From the NCBI GenBank assembly GCA_017430085.1, contig JAFRNR010000025.1, positions 1 to 61,820 of the forward strand: a DNA stretch of 61,820 nt, written 5' to 3'. The translations under genes were made by a program, and so were the position numbers. Below, one piece after another: positions 10,139-17,967 of this stretch; the stretch's first letter is position 1; each line of letters begins with the position of its first letter. The DNA comes from Lachnospiraceae bacterium (GTDB lineage Bacteria; Bacillota; Clostridia; Lachnospirales; Lachnospiraceae). The notes under the pieces are model-generated. The model was not told the origin of the DNA, ran no database searches, and saw only the letters and a list, made by a program, of their open reading frames with translations.

Positions 10139-10167
10139 TTGAAAAAGACGTTCTCTTCTTTTATAGT
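10139..10167 (+). promoter_or_regulatory. Promoter of precursor peptide gene A
   Basis: TTGAAA (10139-10144), 17-base spacer, TATAGT (10162-10167). The -10 and the bases after it (TATAGTGA, then an AT-rich stretch ending GCTGAA) are shared with the promoter in front of the second precursor at 10771, which supports function. Confidence 0.65.
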
Positions 10168-10323
10168 GATATTGCTGAAAACAAGGGACACACAGGCGGG
10201 AACCGCTCCGGGATGCGCTGCTCTGCATCCCGGCATCTTGTTTGTGTAAACTGATTCAGCGCGGGTTTTCATGGCGAAGGCGCAAATATGCCGCTTCAAC
10301 GGCAGGAAAAGGAGAAAACTGAC
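10168..10323 (+). promoter_or_regulatory. Structured 5' leader of precursor gene A
   Basis: About 150 bases of untranslated leader. An 8-bp hairpin CGGGATGC/GCATCCCG lies at 10209-10232. A second small hairpin TGCCG-N6-CGGCA at 10289-10304 lies just before the AAGGAG ribosome binding site and is conserved in the other precursor's leader. The ATG at 10288 is in frame with the precursor and could give a 12-residue longer product, but it lacks its own Shine-Dalgarno. Confidence 0.5.
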
Positions 10324-10575
10324 ATGTTATTTGATGAGATCGCCCCTATTTTAGGTGATAAACCTCCCGTGAATCATGTGATCGGAACTCAGGATCCTGT
10401 TACCGGATACTGGAGAGACTGCACGCCTGATTTATTTGTAGGAAGAAAAACCTGCATCAAGCCGATCTACAACGGAAACCCGGTCGGCAACGACCTGGTG
10501 GAATGGTGCATTTTCGGCCCGCCCGTCTATATGGGCGTCGATGAAGAAGGCAACGACTGCGTCGCCAGACCCTGA
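10324..10575 (+). CDS. Cysteine-containing RiPP precursor peptide A (candidate)
   Basis: An 83-residue peptide with AAAAGGAG nine bases before ATG. It begins MLFDEI, has a variable middle and ends in a strongly conserved C-terminal region: VGRKTC, NGNP, then LVEWCIFGPPVYMGVDE and GNDCVA. Four cysteines sit at 33, 44, 62 and 79. The second precursor 385 bases downstream shares the same first six residues, the same order and near-identical spacing of cysteines and an almost identical last 26 residues. Conserved start plus conserved Cys-rich C terminus, next to a radical SAM/SPASM enzyme and an ABC exporter, is what is expected for a leader-core precursor of a thioether or other radical-modified peptide. 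I do not recognise the family; no double-Gly leader site is evident. Confidence 0.72.
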   Translation: MLFDEIAPILGDKPPVNHVIGTQDPVTGYWRDCTPDLFVGRKTCIKPIYNGNPVGNDLVEWCIFGPPVYMGVDEEGNDCVARP

Positions 10576-10644
10576 CTAATCTGAAAAAGAAACAAATTCA
10601 GCTTTGACTTTATAATCGCCGCCGATGTCATGAAACCCCGCCTT

Positions 10645-10732
10645 TCCTCCGGAGACGGACCCCGCCGGGGCCTCTCCGGAAGAAAGAAACCGCAAGCAGT
10701 CTGTCAGACGAGAAGGATCGTCTGACAGACTG
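10645..10732. terminator. Two strong hairpins between the precursor genes
   Basis: The first inverted repeat (about 10645-10686) pairs TTTCCTCCGGAGA with TCTCCGGAAGAAA around a GC-rich inner stem. The second is a perfect 15-bp stem, CAGTCTGTCAGACGA at 10697-10711 with its complement at 10718-10732 and a six-base loop, followed by only three T. It may terminate or attenuate transcription from promoter A, or stabilise the short mRNA of precursor A. Confidence 0.5.
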
Positions 10733-10770
10733 TTTGACGGTTAAGGACGGACAAAATTTCCCGGATCCGC

Positions 10771-10799
10771 TTGCCAACGGGACAGGACTCTGTTATAGT
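10771..10799 (+). promoter_or_regulatory. Promoter of precursor peptide gene B
   Basis: TTGCCA (10771-10776), 17-base spacer, TATAGT (10794-10799). Same -10 and same downstream GAxATxGCTGAA pattern as promoter A, indicating that the duplicated unit included the promoter. Confidence 0.65.
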
Positions 10800-10959
10800 G
10801 AAATCGCTGAATATTGCTGCAGAAATAAGGGGACGGCTTTCGGGTGCGGATCGCCGGACCGGACAGTGCCCCGGCATTTCTGAAACAGCGGTCCGGCGGC
10901 AGGTTTTCATGGCGGAGGCAAAAATGCCGTTTCTACGGCAAGAAAAGGAGAAAACAGAT
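10800..10959 (+). promoter_or_regulatory. Structured 5' leader of precursor gene B
   Basis: Leader of about 155 bases with a 9-bp inverted repeat GCCGGACCG/CGGTCCGGC (10853-10861 and 10889-10897) and the conserved TGCCG-N6-CGGCA hairpin (10925-10940) directly before AAAAGGAG. The large hairpin differs in sequence from that of leader A although its position is similar. Confidence 0.45.
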
Positions 10960-11202
10960 ATGTTATTTGATGAAATCATTACCTCTCTGACCGATGATCG
11001 TGTCGTATATCCCGCACTGGGACAGAGAATTCCGAATCAGGGCTTTAAGCCTTGTGAACTGCCGGTTGTCGGCAGGAAAACCTGTCCGCAGCCTGTAAAC
11101 GGAAACCCGGGCCCCAACGGCCTTGTGGAATGGTGCATTTTTGGGCCGCCCGTCTATATGGGTGTCGACGAAGACGGCAACGACTGCGTCGCCAAACCCT
11201 GA
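10960..11202 (+). CDS. Cysteine-containing RiPP precursor peptide B (candidate)
   Basis: An 80-residue paralogue of precursor A with cysteines at 32, 42, 59 and 76. The start ATG has AAAAGGAG nine bases upstream, exactly as in A; an in-frame upstream ATG at 10924 exists but lacks a ribosome site. MLFDEI at the start and LVEWCIFGPPVYMGVDE at the end are identical to A, while residues 7-35 diverge, so the conserved part is at the C terminus, where a core peptide would lie. It is the precursor nearest the maturase gene (75 bases). Two paralogous precursors handled by one maturase suggest either two related final products or a two-component product. Confidence 0.72.
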   Translation: MLFDEIITSLTDDRVVYPALGQRIPNQGFKPCELPVVGRKTCPQPVNGNPGPNGLVEWCIFGPPVYMGVDEDGNDCVAKP

Positions 11203-11277
11203 TCTGCAAACAACAAGTAATCTGCATTGACCCAATCACTGCCGATGTCATGAAAACCCGCTTTTATGGAGTCTGAG

Positions 11278-12762
11278 ATGTTCCCTGTACAGTATTTTAT
11301 CCTGGATAACGGCCGGGAGATCGCGTATTTCCCCGAAACACAGCGCTATTTTTTCATCAATGATGAAACGAAAGAATTCATTGCGGACCTGCGGCAGGAG
11401 GGAAAAGAACGGGCCGCCGGGAAGCATCATATGAGTCCGGAGGAGGTCGACGGATATCTGAAAAACATGTCCAATCCGACGCCTCCTGTTTCCCCGGAAA
11501 ACAGAGAACTGCTCTTTACCCGCTTCTCCACGCAGGAGGAACTTCCCCGTCTGGTCATCCATTTATCCAATGACTGCAATCTGCGCTGCATCTACTGCTA
11601 CGCAAACGGCGGCAATTATCATTCCACGCGCGACCTGATGACGAAGGAAATGCTTGACAGGACCCTGGAGGTCTTCCTGAAGCGCTTCAAAAAGATCAAT
11701 ACGGTCCAGTTCTTCGGCGGAGAGCCGCTCATGAACATGCCCCTGCTGGAGTACGCCTGCGAGAAGATCAGCCGGATCAACGAAGCCATAGAAGCGAAGA
11801 AAGAACAGGAAAAGAAAGAAGCGAAAGAAGAACCGGAAGCAAAAGAAGGAGCAGAAGAGAAGGACGACAGGATCGCCATGGGGATCGTGATCAACGGAAC
11901 GCTGATCAACGAGAGGTTCTGTGAGATCGTCAACCGCTACGGGCTGGAAGTAACGGTCAGCTATGACGGGGTCCCGGAAGTCAATGACCGTCTCCGCGTG
12001 TTTCCGAACGGATCGGGCACCAGTGCCATCATCGAAGAAAAAATCCGTTTTCTGAAGGAAAAGACCGGCCAGCCGGGCGCGATCGAAGCCACTTACACCC
12101 GCTTCCATGAAGAAGCCGGCGTATCCGTGATGGATCTGTTCGACTATATCCACGAGCGCTTCCCGGATGCCGTGGTACAGATCGCCGCGGCCGCCGGTGA
12201 CAAAGGCTGCGCCTATATCCCGGACGAGACAACGGCGTTCCCGGCCGGCATAGCGGAGGTCACCAGGCGGATCCTTGCCAATAACGGCGAAATGGTCCCC
12301 TGCTATCTGGCTGCCGTGAACGAGTTTACGGGAAATAAGGAAAAAGACAAAAAACTGAACCCGCTGTTCTGTGCCGCGGGCCTGAACACACTGGCCGTCA
12401 CGACGAAAGGGGACATCTACCCCTGCTTCATGCTGGCTGACATAGAAGAGCTGCACATGGGGAACGTCTGTGACGAGAACGTCCTGCGCGGCGAACAATT
12501 CCTGCGGACCCAGAGACATCTTTTCTTCAGCTGCTTCAAAGAAGATCACGAAGAGTGCATGAAATGTTTCGCAAAAGAGACCTGCACGCCCTGTCTGGGC
12601 CTCATGCATCTGGGGACGGGCGAACTCTTTAAGCCGGCTCCGCAAATGTGCGAGGAGTTCCGCCGCTCCAAAGCGGAAGCCATCAAAGGCATGGCGATGA
12701 TCCAGGACTTCCAGAAACAGAAGGCGGCAAAAGAGGAAAAGGAGAGTGCGGCGGAGGCGTAA
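11278..12762 (+). CDS. Radical SAM/SPASM peptide maturase
   Basis: A 494-residue enzyme. Residues 1-65 look like a PqqD-type RiPP recognition element (ILDNGREIAYFPETQRYFF, then SPEEVDGYLKNM). The radical SAM domain has C100, C104 and C107 (SNDCNLRCIYCYANGG) and FFGGEPLM. The C terminus is a SPASM domain with many cysteines (PLFCAAG, GDIYPCFML, CMKCFAKETCTPCLG) that should hold two auxiliary iron-sulfur clusters. Residues about 170-197 are an unusual Lys/Glu-only insertion inside the barrel. The start at 11278 is preferred over 11266 because the TATGGAG overlapping the latter serves as its ribosome site. Expected role: install thioether or C-C cross-links in the two upstream precursors. Exact chemistry is not predictable. 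Confidence 0.88.
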   Translation: MFPVQYFILDNGREIAYFPETQRYFFINDETKEFIADLRQEGKERAAGKHHMSPEEVDGYLKNMSNPTPPVSPENRELLFTRFSTQEELPRLVIHLSNDCNLRCIYCYANGGNYHSTRDLMTKEMLDRTLEVFLKRFKKINTVQFFGGEPLMNMPLLEYACEKISRINEAIEAKKEQEKKEAKEEPEAKEGAEEKDDRIAMGIVINGTLINERFCEIVNRYGLEVTVSYDGVPEVNDRLRVFPNGSGTSAIIEEKIRFLKEKTGQPGAIEATYTRFHEEAGVSVMDLFDYIHERFPDAVVQIAAAAGDKGCAYIPDETTAFPAGIAEVTRRILANNGEMVPCYLAAVNEFTGNKEKDKKLNPLFCAAGLNTLAVTTKGDIYPCFMLADIEELHMGNVCDENVLRGEQFLRTQRHLFFSCFKEDHEECMKCFAKETCTPCLGLMHLGTGELFKPAPQMCEEFRRSKAEAIKGMAMIQDFQKQKAAKEEKESAAEA

Positions 12763-12773
12763 AGCGGCACTGC

Positions 12774-14756
12774 ATGGAGAAGCAGAATAAGAAACTGAAG
12801 ATAAAACCCTTCGAGGGCTTAGGTTTCCTGTTCAGGACCTGCTGGAAATACAATCCCAGGTTCCTTTTTCTGTTGCTTTTCAACACGCTGATCGGCCCGG
12901 TCGCGACACAATTCACCCTGATCCTTTCCCCGCTGCTGATCGATACGGTCTTTCTGACCGGTCAGACGACTGTCCCGCAGGGGCTCAGCCGCTACGTGAG
13001 GTTGCTCGTGGACGCGCTGATCCCGCGCCCGGCGGGCGTGCTCACAGCGCCGGATTACTCACTGGGTGTGAAATACATGATCATGCTGCTGGCGTCTATT
13101 CTGGTCACCAGCCTGCTCCAGACCGTCATCACGAACCGCCTTCAGGTGGAACGGATGATCGTGTACAAGGAGTTTCGCCTGGAAATGGCGCGGCGGATCA
13201 TGTCGGTCCGCTATGAAAGGACGGAGGCGTCGGATTTTCTGGATCTGAAGTCCCGGGCGGACCAGTATATCACAGCCGGCGGCGCCGGCTTCGGACAGAT
13301 CCTGGATACGGCGTTCGCGCTCTTTTCTTCGTTTCTGACCATGTTTGTCTATGTGGACTACCTGCGGGATTACCTGCGGGAGCACGGGGGCGCGCTGATC
13401 CTCCTGGTCCTGGTCCTGAGCGGCATCAGCATCTGGCTGAATTACCGCCTGGCCCGGAAAAACATCGAGATCAATCTGGAAAAATCCGTGCAGGAACGCC
13501 GGGCCGGCTACTTCATCCTGATCTCGCAGAACTTCAAATACGGCAAGGAGATCCGCGGCAACGGATGCAACGACTGGATCCTGGGCCGCTACACCGGCCA
13601 GCTGAACGTACTGCAGCGCTTCAATGAAAAGATGGCGCGCTACGGGATCAGATACGGGGCGCTGACCCTCTTCGTGAGCATCGCCCAGAGGGCGGTCACG
13701 TACGGCTTCCTGATAGGAGAAGCCCGGGCGGGTCAGATCGTATCCGCCGGTGTGTTCAGCGCTATGCTCCAGTCGGTCGAAGGCCTTTCCGGCGGGCTCA
13801 AAGCGGTGGTCGGAGGGATCGCTTCACTGAACCAGTACAATAAGTATTATGAGTCGTTCAAGGAATACTACACTCTGAGCGACAGCGACGCCCTTTCGCA
13901 GGAGGAGACGCTGCCCGTTCCGGCTTTCGGAGATGATCTGTGCATCCGCTTCGAGGACGTCTGCTTCCGCTATCCGGGAATGGATCACGACGCGCTTTCC
14001 CACGTCAGCTGTGAGATCCGCCGGAACGACATCGTTTCCATCGTCGGGGAAAACGGGGCCGGCAAGAGCACTTTCATCAAGCTGCTCCTGCGCCTGTACG
14101 AACCGACGGCGGGCCGTATCACCGTCAACGGAGCGGATATCGCGAAAATGAACCGCCGGGAGTATGCCGAGCGCTTCGCCTGCGTCTTCCAGGATTTCCA
14201 GCTGCTGTCTTTCTCGGTGAAAGACAACATTTCCCTCGGCCTGCATGAAGACGGTCCGGACGGAGAGCGCAGGATAGAGGAAGCCATTGCCTTTGCGGGT
14301 CTGACGGAGAAGATCGCTTCTCTGGAAAAGGGAACGGATACGATGATCTACCGGGAGTTCGATCCGAAGGGATATACGCCGTCCGGCGGAGAAGGACAGC
14401 GGCTGGCACTGGCCAGGGCGGTCTACCGGGACAGCGACGTGCTGATCCTGGACGAGCCGACCGCGGCGCTGGATCCGAACATCGAATACGAACTGAACAA
14501 CCGGATCCGCAGCAGGCTGCACGGAAAAAAGACGATCCTCAACGTGTCCCACCGGCTGCACAGTGTCCGCTACAGCAACAAGATCTTCGTGTTTCACGAA
14601 GGCCGCCTGGCTGAATCCGGCACGCACGAGACGCTGTTTTCGCAGCCGACGCTGTACAGGCAGATGTTCGAGCGGCAGGCGTCGGATTATGTGGATATGT
14701 CGCAGCTTTCGCAGGCATCGGACCATGCGGGGACGGCGGAACGGGAACCGGTCTGA
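12774..14756 (+). CDS. ABC transporter, fused membrane and ATPase domains (peptide exporter)
   Basis: A 660-residue half-transporter with an N-terminal six-helix membrane domain (about residues 20-340) and a C-terminal ATPase. Walker A is VGENGAGKST, the signature is PSGGEGQRLALARA (variant of LSGGQ), Walker B is DVLILDEPTAALD and the H-loop is NVSHRL. No C39 peptidase domain precedes the membrane region, so it should export but not cleave a leader. The gene starts 11 bases after the maturase; the weak, distant GGAGG suggests translational coupling. Position immediately after the maturase makes export of the modified peptides the natural role. Confidence 0.88.
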   Translation: MEKQNKKLKIKPFEGLGFLFRTCWKYNPRFLFLLLFNTLIGPVATQFTLILSPLLIDTVFLTGQTTVPQGLSRYVRLLVDALIPRPAGVLTAPDYSLGVKYMIMLLASILVTSLLQTVITNRLQVERMIVYKEFRLEMARRIMSVRYERTEASDFLDLKSRADQYITAGGAGFGQILDTAFALFSSFLTMFVYVDYLRDYLREHGGALILLVLVLSGISIWLNYRLARKNIEINLEKSVQERRAGYFILISQNFKYGKEIRGNGCNDWILGRYTGQLNVLQRFNEKMARYGIRYGALTLFVSIAQRAVTYGFLIGEARAGQIVSAGVFSAMLQSVEGLSGGLKAVVGGIASLNQYNKYYESFKEYYTLSDSDALSQEETLPVPAFGDDLCIRFEDVCFRYPGMDHDALSHVSCEIRRNDIVSIVGENGAGKSTFIKLLLRLYEPTAGRITVNGADIAKMNRREYAERFACVFQDFQLLSFSVKDNISLGLHEDGPDGERRIEEAIAFAGLTEKIASLEKGTDTMIYREFDPKGYTPSGGEGQRLALARAVYRDSDVLILDEPTAALDPNIEYELNNRIRSRLHGKKTILNVSHRLHSVRYSNKIFVFHEGRLAESGTHETLFSQPTLYRQMFERQASDYVDMSQLSQASDHAGTAEREPV

Positions 14757-14784
14757 GGCAGCGGCTGGAACGGATCTCAATGAA

Positions 14785-14811
14785 ACAGGATCCCGCGGGG
14801 TCCTGTTTTTT
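14785..14811 (+). terminator. Rho-independent terminator of the peptide locus
   Basis: Stem ACAGGA-CCC / GGG-TCCTGT (with one bulged base) followed by seven T, 29 bases after the ABC transporter stop. Confidence 0.8.
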
Positions 14812-14852
14812 CGTGTTCCTGCCGGCAGCGCGTCTGGACCTGTTCCGGACAC

Positions 14853-14879
14853 AAAAAGGGGCGGCCGGACGGCCGCCCC
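14853..14879 (-). terminator. Rho-independent terminator of crt-hbd
   Basis: GGGGCGGCCG/CGGCCGCCCC stem at 14858-14879; on the minus strand it is followed by five T (14857-14853). It lies 33 bases behind the hbd stop. Confidence 0.8.
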
Positions 14880-14911
14880 GGGGGTAAACCCCGCGAAGAG
14901 GGGTGCGTGAA

Positions 14912-15748
14912 TTATCTGCTGTAATCGTAGAAGCCTTTGCCGGTCTTGCGGCCGAGTTTGCCAGCGCGGACCATCTTCTTCAGAAGGAGAGCAGGGCGGT
15001 ACTTGGGATCGCCGGTCTCGCTGTAGAGGACGTCCATGATGGCCAGGCAGACGTCAAGGCCGATGAAATCGCCGAGTTCCAGCGGGCCCATGGGGTGGTT
15101 GGCGCCCAGTTTCATGGCTTTGTCGATATCCTCGACGGAGGCGACGCCGGTTTCCACCAGTCCGATGGCTTCGTTGATCTCGGGGATCAGGACACGGTTC
15201 ACGACGAAGCCGGGAGCTTCCGCGACTTCGATGGGATCTTTGCCGATCTCTTTGCTCAGGTTGTAGATAAAATCAAAGGTCTCCTGGGTGGTGTTCGCGC
15301 CGCGGATGACTTCGATCAGCTTCATGCTGGGCACAGGGTTGAAGAAGTGCATGCCGATCACCGGGTGCTTCAGGCCAAGGCCCATCTCGGTCACGGACAG
15401 AGAGGAGGTGTTGGTCGCGAAGACGGTGCTTTCCTTGCACATTTCATCCAGCTCGTTCAGCAGTTCGCGCTTGGTAGCCATTTCTTCCTTCACGCATTCG
15501 ATTACCAGGTCGGCGTCGGCAGCGGCGGATTTCTCTTCCACGAGGACATTGGCCATCAGGGCGTCCTTGGCTTCCTGAGTCATTTTGCCCTTGTCCACAC
15601 GCTTCTGCAGGGAGGCGTCCAGTTTGTCTTTGTGACGCTGTGCGGAAGCTACGCTGGAAGCATACATCAGAGCGATATGTCCCTTGGCGGCGAATACCTG
15701 TGCGATACCGCTGCCCATCGTGCCGGCGCCGAAAATAGCGACTTTCAT
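14912..15748 (-). CDS. hbd: 3-hydroxybutyryl-CoA dehydrogenase
   Basis: A 278-residue NAD(P)-dependent dehydrogenase that reduces acetoacetyl-CoA to 3-hydroxybutyryl-CoA in butyrate-type fermentation. The Rossmann motif is at the N terminus ([16 protein letters not shown]). [12 protein letters not shown] and [15 protein letters not shown] contain the catalytic Ser and His of the family, and the C-terminal dimerisation domain has [16 protein letters not shown]. The length is typical. Start has TTTTAGGAGGA upstream. It is 27 bases behind crt and certainly in the same operon; the next enzyme in the pathway direction is Crt. Confidence 0.94.
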   Translation of the reverse strand: MKVAIFGAGTMGSGIAQVFAAKGHIALMYASSVASAQRHKDKLDASLQKRVDKGKMTQEAKDALMANVLVEEKSAAADADLVIECVKEEMATKRELLNELDEMCKESTVFATNTSSLSVTEMGLGLKHPVIGMHFFNPVPSMKLIEVIRGANTTQETFDFIYNLSKEIGKDPIEVAEAPGFVVNRVLIPEINEAIGLVETGVASVEDIDKAMKLGANHPMGPLELGDFIGLDVCLAIMDVLYSETGDPKYRPALLLKKMVRAGKLGRKTGKGFYDYSR

Positions 15749-15775
15749 AATAAAGTTCCTCCTAAAAATTATTTT

Positions 15776-16552
15776 TTATTTGTTGATAAACCCGGTGGGT
15801 TTTCTCTTCTCCAGGAAGGCGCCCATGCCTTCTTTCTGGTCCGCGGTGGCGAAGCAGGAGCCGAAAGCTTTTTCTTCCTTAACGACCGCCTGGTCGATGG
15901 GAAGGGAGATGCCTTCGTTCATGGCGCGCTTCGCGGCCTGGACGGCGATCGGGGCGTTGTTTGCGATGCGGTTCGCCAGCTTTAAGGCCTGCTCCATGAG
16001 TTCTTCCTGCGCGTACACGCTGTTGACCAGGCCGATGCGGTGGGCTTCCGCCGCTTTGATGTTGCGGGCGGAGAAGACCAGTTCCTTGGCCATGCCGGTG
16101 CCCACGATGCGGGCCAGGCGCTGCGTGCCGCCGAAGCCGGGCGTGATGCCCAGGCCGACTTCCGGCTGCCCGAACATGGCGTTTTCGCTGCAGAGACGGA
16201 TGTCGCAGGACATGGCCAGCTCGCAGCCGCCGCCCAGCGCGAAACCGTTCACAGCCGCGATGGTGGGCAGGGGGAAGGCTTCCAGCTTCAGGAAGACGTC
16301 GTTGCCCTTTTTGCCGAACGCTTCGCCTTCTTCCTTGCTCAGCGTGCTCATTTCGGAAATATCCGCGCCTGCCACAAAGGATTTTTCACCGGCGCCGGTC
16401 ACGACCAAGGCGCGCAGTTTTCCGGTATCGATGCCGTCCAGCACTTCATTCAGTTCTTCCAGGACCTGGGAGCAGAGGGCATTCAAAACTTTGGGCCGGT
16501 TGATGGTGATGATGCCCACCTGACCGCGCTCTTCGAACAGAACCATTTCCAT
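15776..16552 (-). CDS. crt: Enoyl-CoA hydratase / crotonase
   Basis: A 258-residue crotonase that dehydrates 3-hydroxybutyryl-CoA to crotonyl-CoA. The oxyanion-hole segments AGADISEM and FALGGGCELAMSCDIR and the two catalytic glutamates (GGCELAM and PEVGLGITPGFGGTQRL) are present. The ORF can be read 33 codons further upstream, but ATG at 16552 has TTAGGAGG seven bases before it and matches normal family length, so the shorter form is right. Thiolase and butyryl-CoA dehydrogenase genes are not adjacent. Product crotonyl-CoA is also the end product of the divergent glutamate pathway operon. Confidence 0.94.
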   Translation of the reverse strand: MEMVLFEERGQVGIITINRPKVLNALCSQVLEELNEVLDGIDTGKLRALVVTGAGEKSFVAGADISEMSTLSKEEGEAFGKKGNDVFLKLEAFPLPTIAAVNGFALGGGCELAMSCDIRLCSENAMFGQPEVGLGITPGFGGTQRLARIVGTGMAKELVFSARNIKAAEAHRIGLVNSVYAQEELMEQALKLANRIANNAPIAVQAAKRAMNEGISLPIDQAVVKEEKAFGSCFATADQKEGMGAFLEKRKPTGFINK

Positions 16553-16632
16553 GGGAAACCTCCTAAAACAGAGATGAGATCCTCCGGCAGGAAGAAAAGC
16601 ACGCTCGTTGCCGTAGGATATTTTACATCCTG

Positions 16633-16662
16633 ATTTTACAAAGAAAGGCAAGGTTCTGTCAA
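16633..16662 (-). promoter_or_regulatory. Promoter of crt-hbd
   Basis: On the minus strand TTGACA (16662-16657), 18-base spacer, TAAAAT (16638-16633). It gives a leader of about 75 bases before crt. It is back to back with the gct promoter. Confidence 0.75.
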
Positions 16663-16774
16663 GGGCAAAAGATTATTTTTCATTTTGAATTCCGAAAGAG
16701 GGCGGCCGGTGCAAATAAAAAAAAGAATAAGGAAAAAATTGACTAACAAATAGCCGGGAAAGAGCAGGTTTTAT

Positions 16775-16803
16775 TTGACACCGACCCTTTGCCTTGCTAA
16801 AAT
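16775..16803 (+). promoter_or_regulatory. Promoter of the gct-gcd-hgd operon
   Basis: Consensus TTGACA (16775-16780), exactly 17 bases, TAAAAT (16798-16803). The leader to gctA is about 40 bases. Near-consensus boxes fit a catabolic operon expected to be highly expressed. Confidence 0.8.
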
Positions 16804-16851
16804 ATAACATGAAAAACCATGATAACCTAACCGAAAGGAGACTCATTTATC

Positions 16852-17949
16852 ATGAACAAAGTGTGCACCTTGTCAGAAGCCGTTGAAAAGTACGTGCAGA
16901 ACGGCGACACGATCTGTTTCGGCGGTTTTACGACCAACCGGAAACCCTATGCTGTGGCGTACGAGATCCTGCGCCAGGGGAAGACGGACTTCACTGTGTG
17001 GGCCGGTCCTGCCGGCGGCGACTGGGATATGCTGATCGGGGAAGGGCGCGTGAAGGTATACATCAACTGCTATACCGCCAACTCCGGTTACACCAACGTG
17101 TCCCGCCGCTTCCGCGCCGCGATCGAAAAGGGCGAAATGATCTATGAAGACTACAGCCAGGACGTGTTGATGCTGCAGCTTCATGCCGCTTCCCTGGGCC
17201 TTCCCTTCCTGCCGGTGCGCCTGATGATGGGCTCCGGTCTGTGCGAGTACTGGGGCATCACCGAAGAGGTCCGCAAGACGCTGCCCAGCGTGGACGACCT
17301 GAAGCTGGCTTACGTCGACAACCCCTTCAACCCCGGTGAGAAGGTCGTGGCCGTTCCCGTCCCGAAGCTGGACTGCGCGGTCATCCATGTGCAGCAGGCC
17401 TCCCCGGACGGCACCTGCATCCTGATGGGCGATGAGTTCCACGACGTGGATATCGCCATCGCCGCGAAGCGCACCATCGTGACCTGCGAAGAGATCGTCA
17501 GCGACGAATACATCCGCCGCGATCCCGCCGCCACCAAGATCTTCGGCGAGTGCGTGGACGCCGTGGTCCGTGCTCCTTACGGCGCCTGGCCCAGCCAGTG
17601 CTACGGCTACTATGACAACGACGACAAGGCCCTGAAGGAATACGACAAGGCTTCGAACTATGTGGACGCCGCGGACGCCGCCGCGAAACTCGCGAAGGCC
17701 GCCGCCAAGGCCCGCAAGGCCGCGGACGCCAAACCCGGCGATGCCAAGCTGGAAGCCGCCGCCGTCAAGGCGGAAGCCGCCGCGAAGGGCGCTGCCGACG
17801 GCACCAACGTTCCCGAGACCTTCAAGGATTACGTGGACAAGTGGGTGTACAGCGTCAAGACGCATGAGGAACTGCTGGACAAGATCGGCGGCAACCGCCT
17901 GATGAACCTGAAGATCGAGCCGCATCTGGGCTATTCCACGAGACACTGA
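16852..17949 (+). CDS. gctA: Glutaconate CoA-transferase subunit A
   Basis: Alpha subunit (365 residues) of the CoA-transferase that moves CoA from acetyl-CoA to (R)-2-hydroxyglutarate in glutamate fermentation. FGGFTTNRKPYAVAYEI and GPAGGDWDMLIG are typical of the family's glycine-rich CoA-binding face; the catalytic Glu is in subunit B. Compared with the roughly 320-residue Acidaminococcus protein it carries about 50 extra residues made almost entirely of Ala, Lys and Asp (about residues 267-318), placed before the conserved C-terminal tail. RBS GAAAGGAG. First gene of the operon, 18 bases before gctB. Confidence 0.92.
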   Translation: MNKVCTLSEAVEKYVQNGDTICFGGFTTNRKPYAVAYEILRQGKTDFTVWAGPAGGDWDMLIGEGRVKVYINCYTANSGYTNVSRRFRAAIEKGEMIYEDYSQDVLMLQLHAASLGLPFLPVRLMMGSGLCEYWGITEEVRKTLPSVDDLKLAYVDNPFNPGEKVVAVPVPKLDCAVIHVQQASPDGTCILMGDEFHDVDIAIAAKRTIVTCEEIVSDEYIRRDPAATKIFGECVDAVVRAPYGAWPSQCYGYYDNDDKALKEYDKASNYVDAADAAAKLAKAAAKARKAADAKPGDAKLEAAAVKAEAAAKGAADGTNVPETFKDYVDKWVYSVKTHEELLDKIGGNRLMNLKIEPHLGYSTRH

Positions 17950-17967
17950 GGCAGGAGGCATAGAGCA

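Larger units (their letters stand above)
10139..11260 (+). repeat. Tandem duplication of a promoter-leader-precursor cassette
   Basis: Two diverged direct copies: about 10139-10640 and 10771-11260. Shared landmarks in order are the TATAGTGA promoter element, TTTTCATGGCG, the TGCCG/CGGCA hairpin with AAAAGGAGAAAAC, the coding region, and downstream GCCGATGTCATGAAA with CCCGC (10621-10640 and 11241-11260). The downstream copy of this last block leads straight into the maturase gene. Confidence 0.8.

Noticed and set aside
10605-10620. TTGAC and TATAAT close together after precursor A as a promoter.
   Set aside because: The two boxes are only two bases apart, incompatible with RNA polymerase; a better promoter with 17-base spacing lies at 10771.
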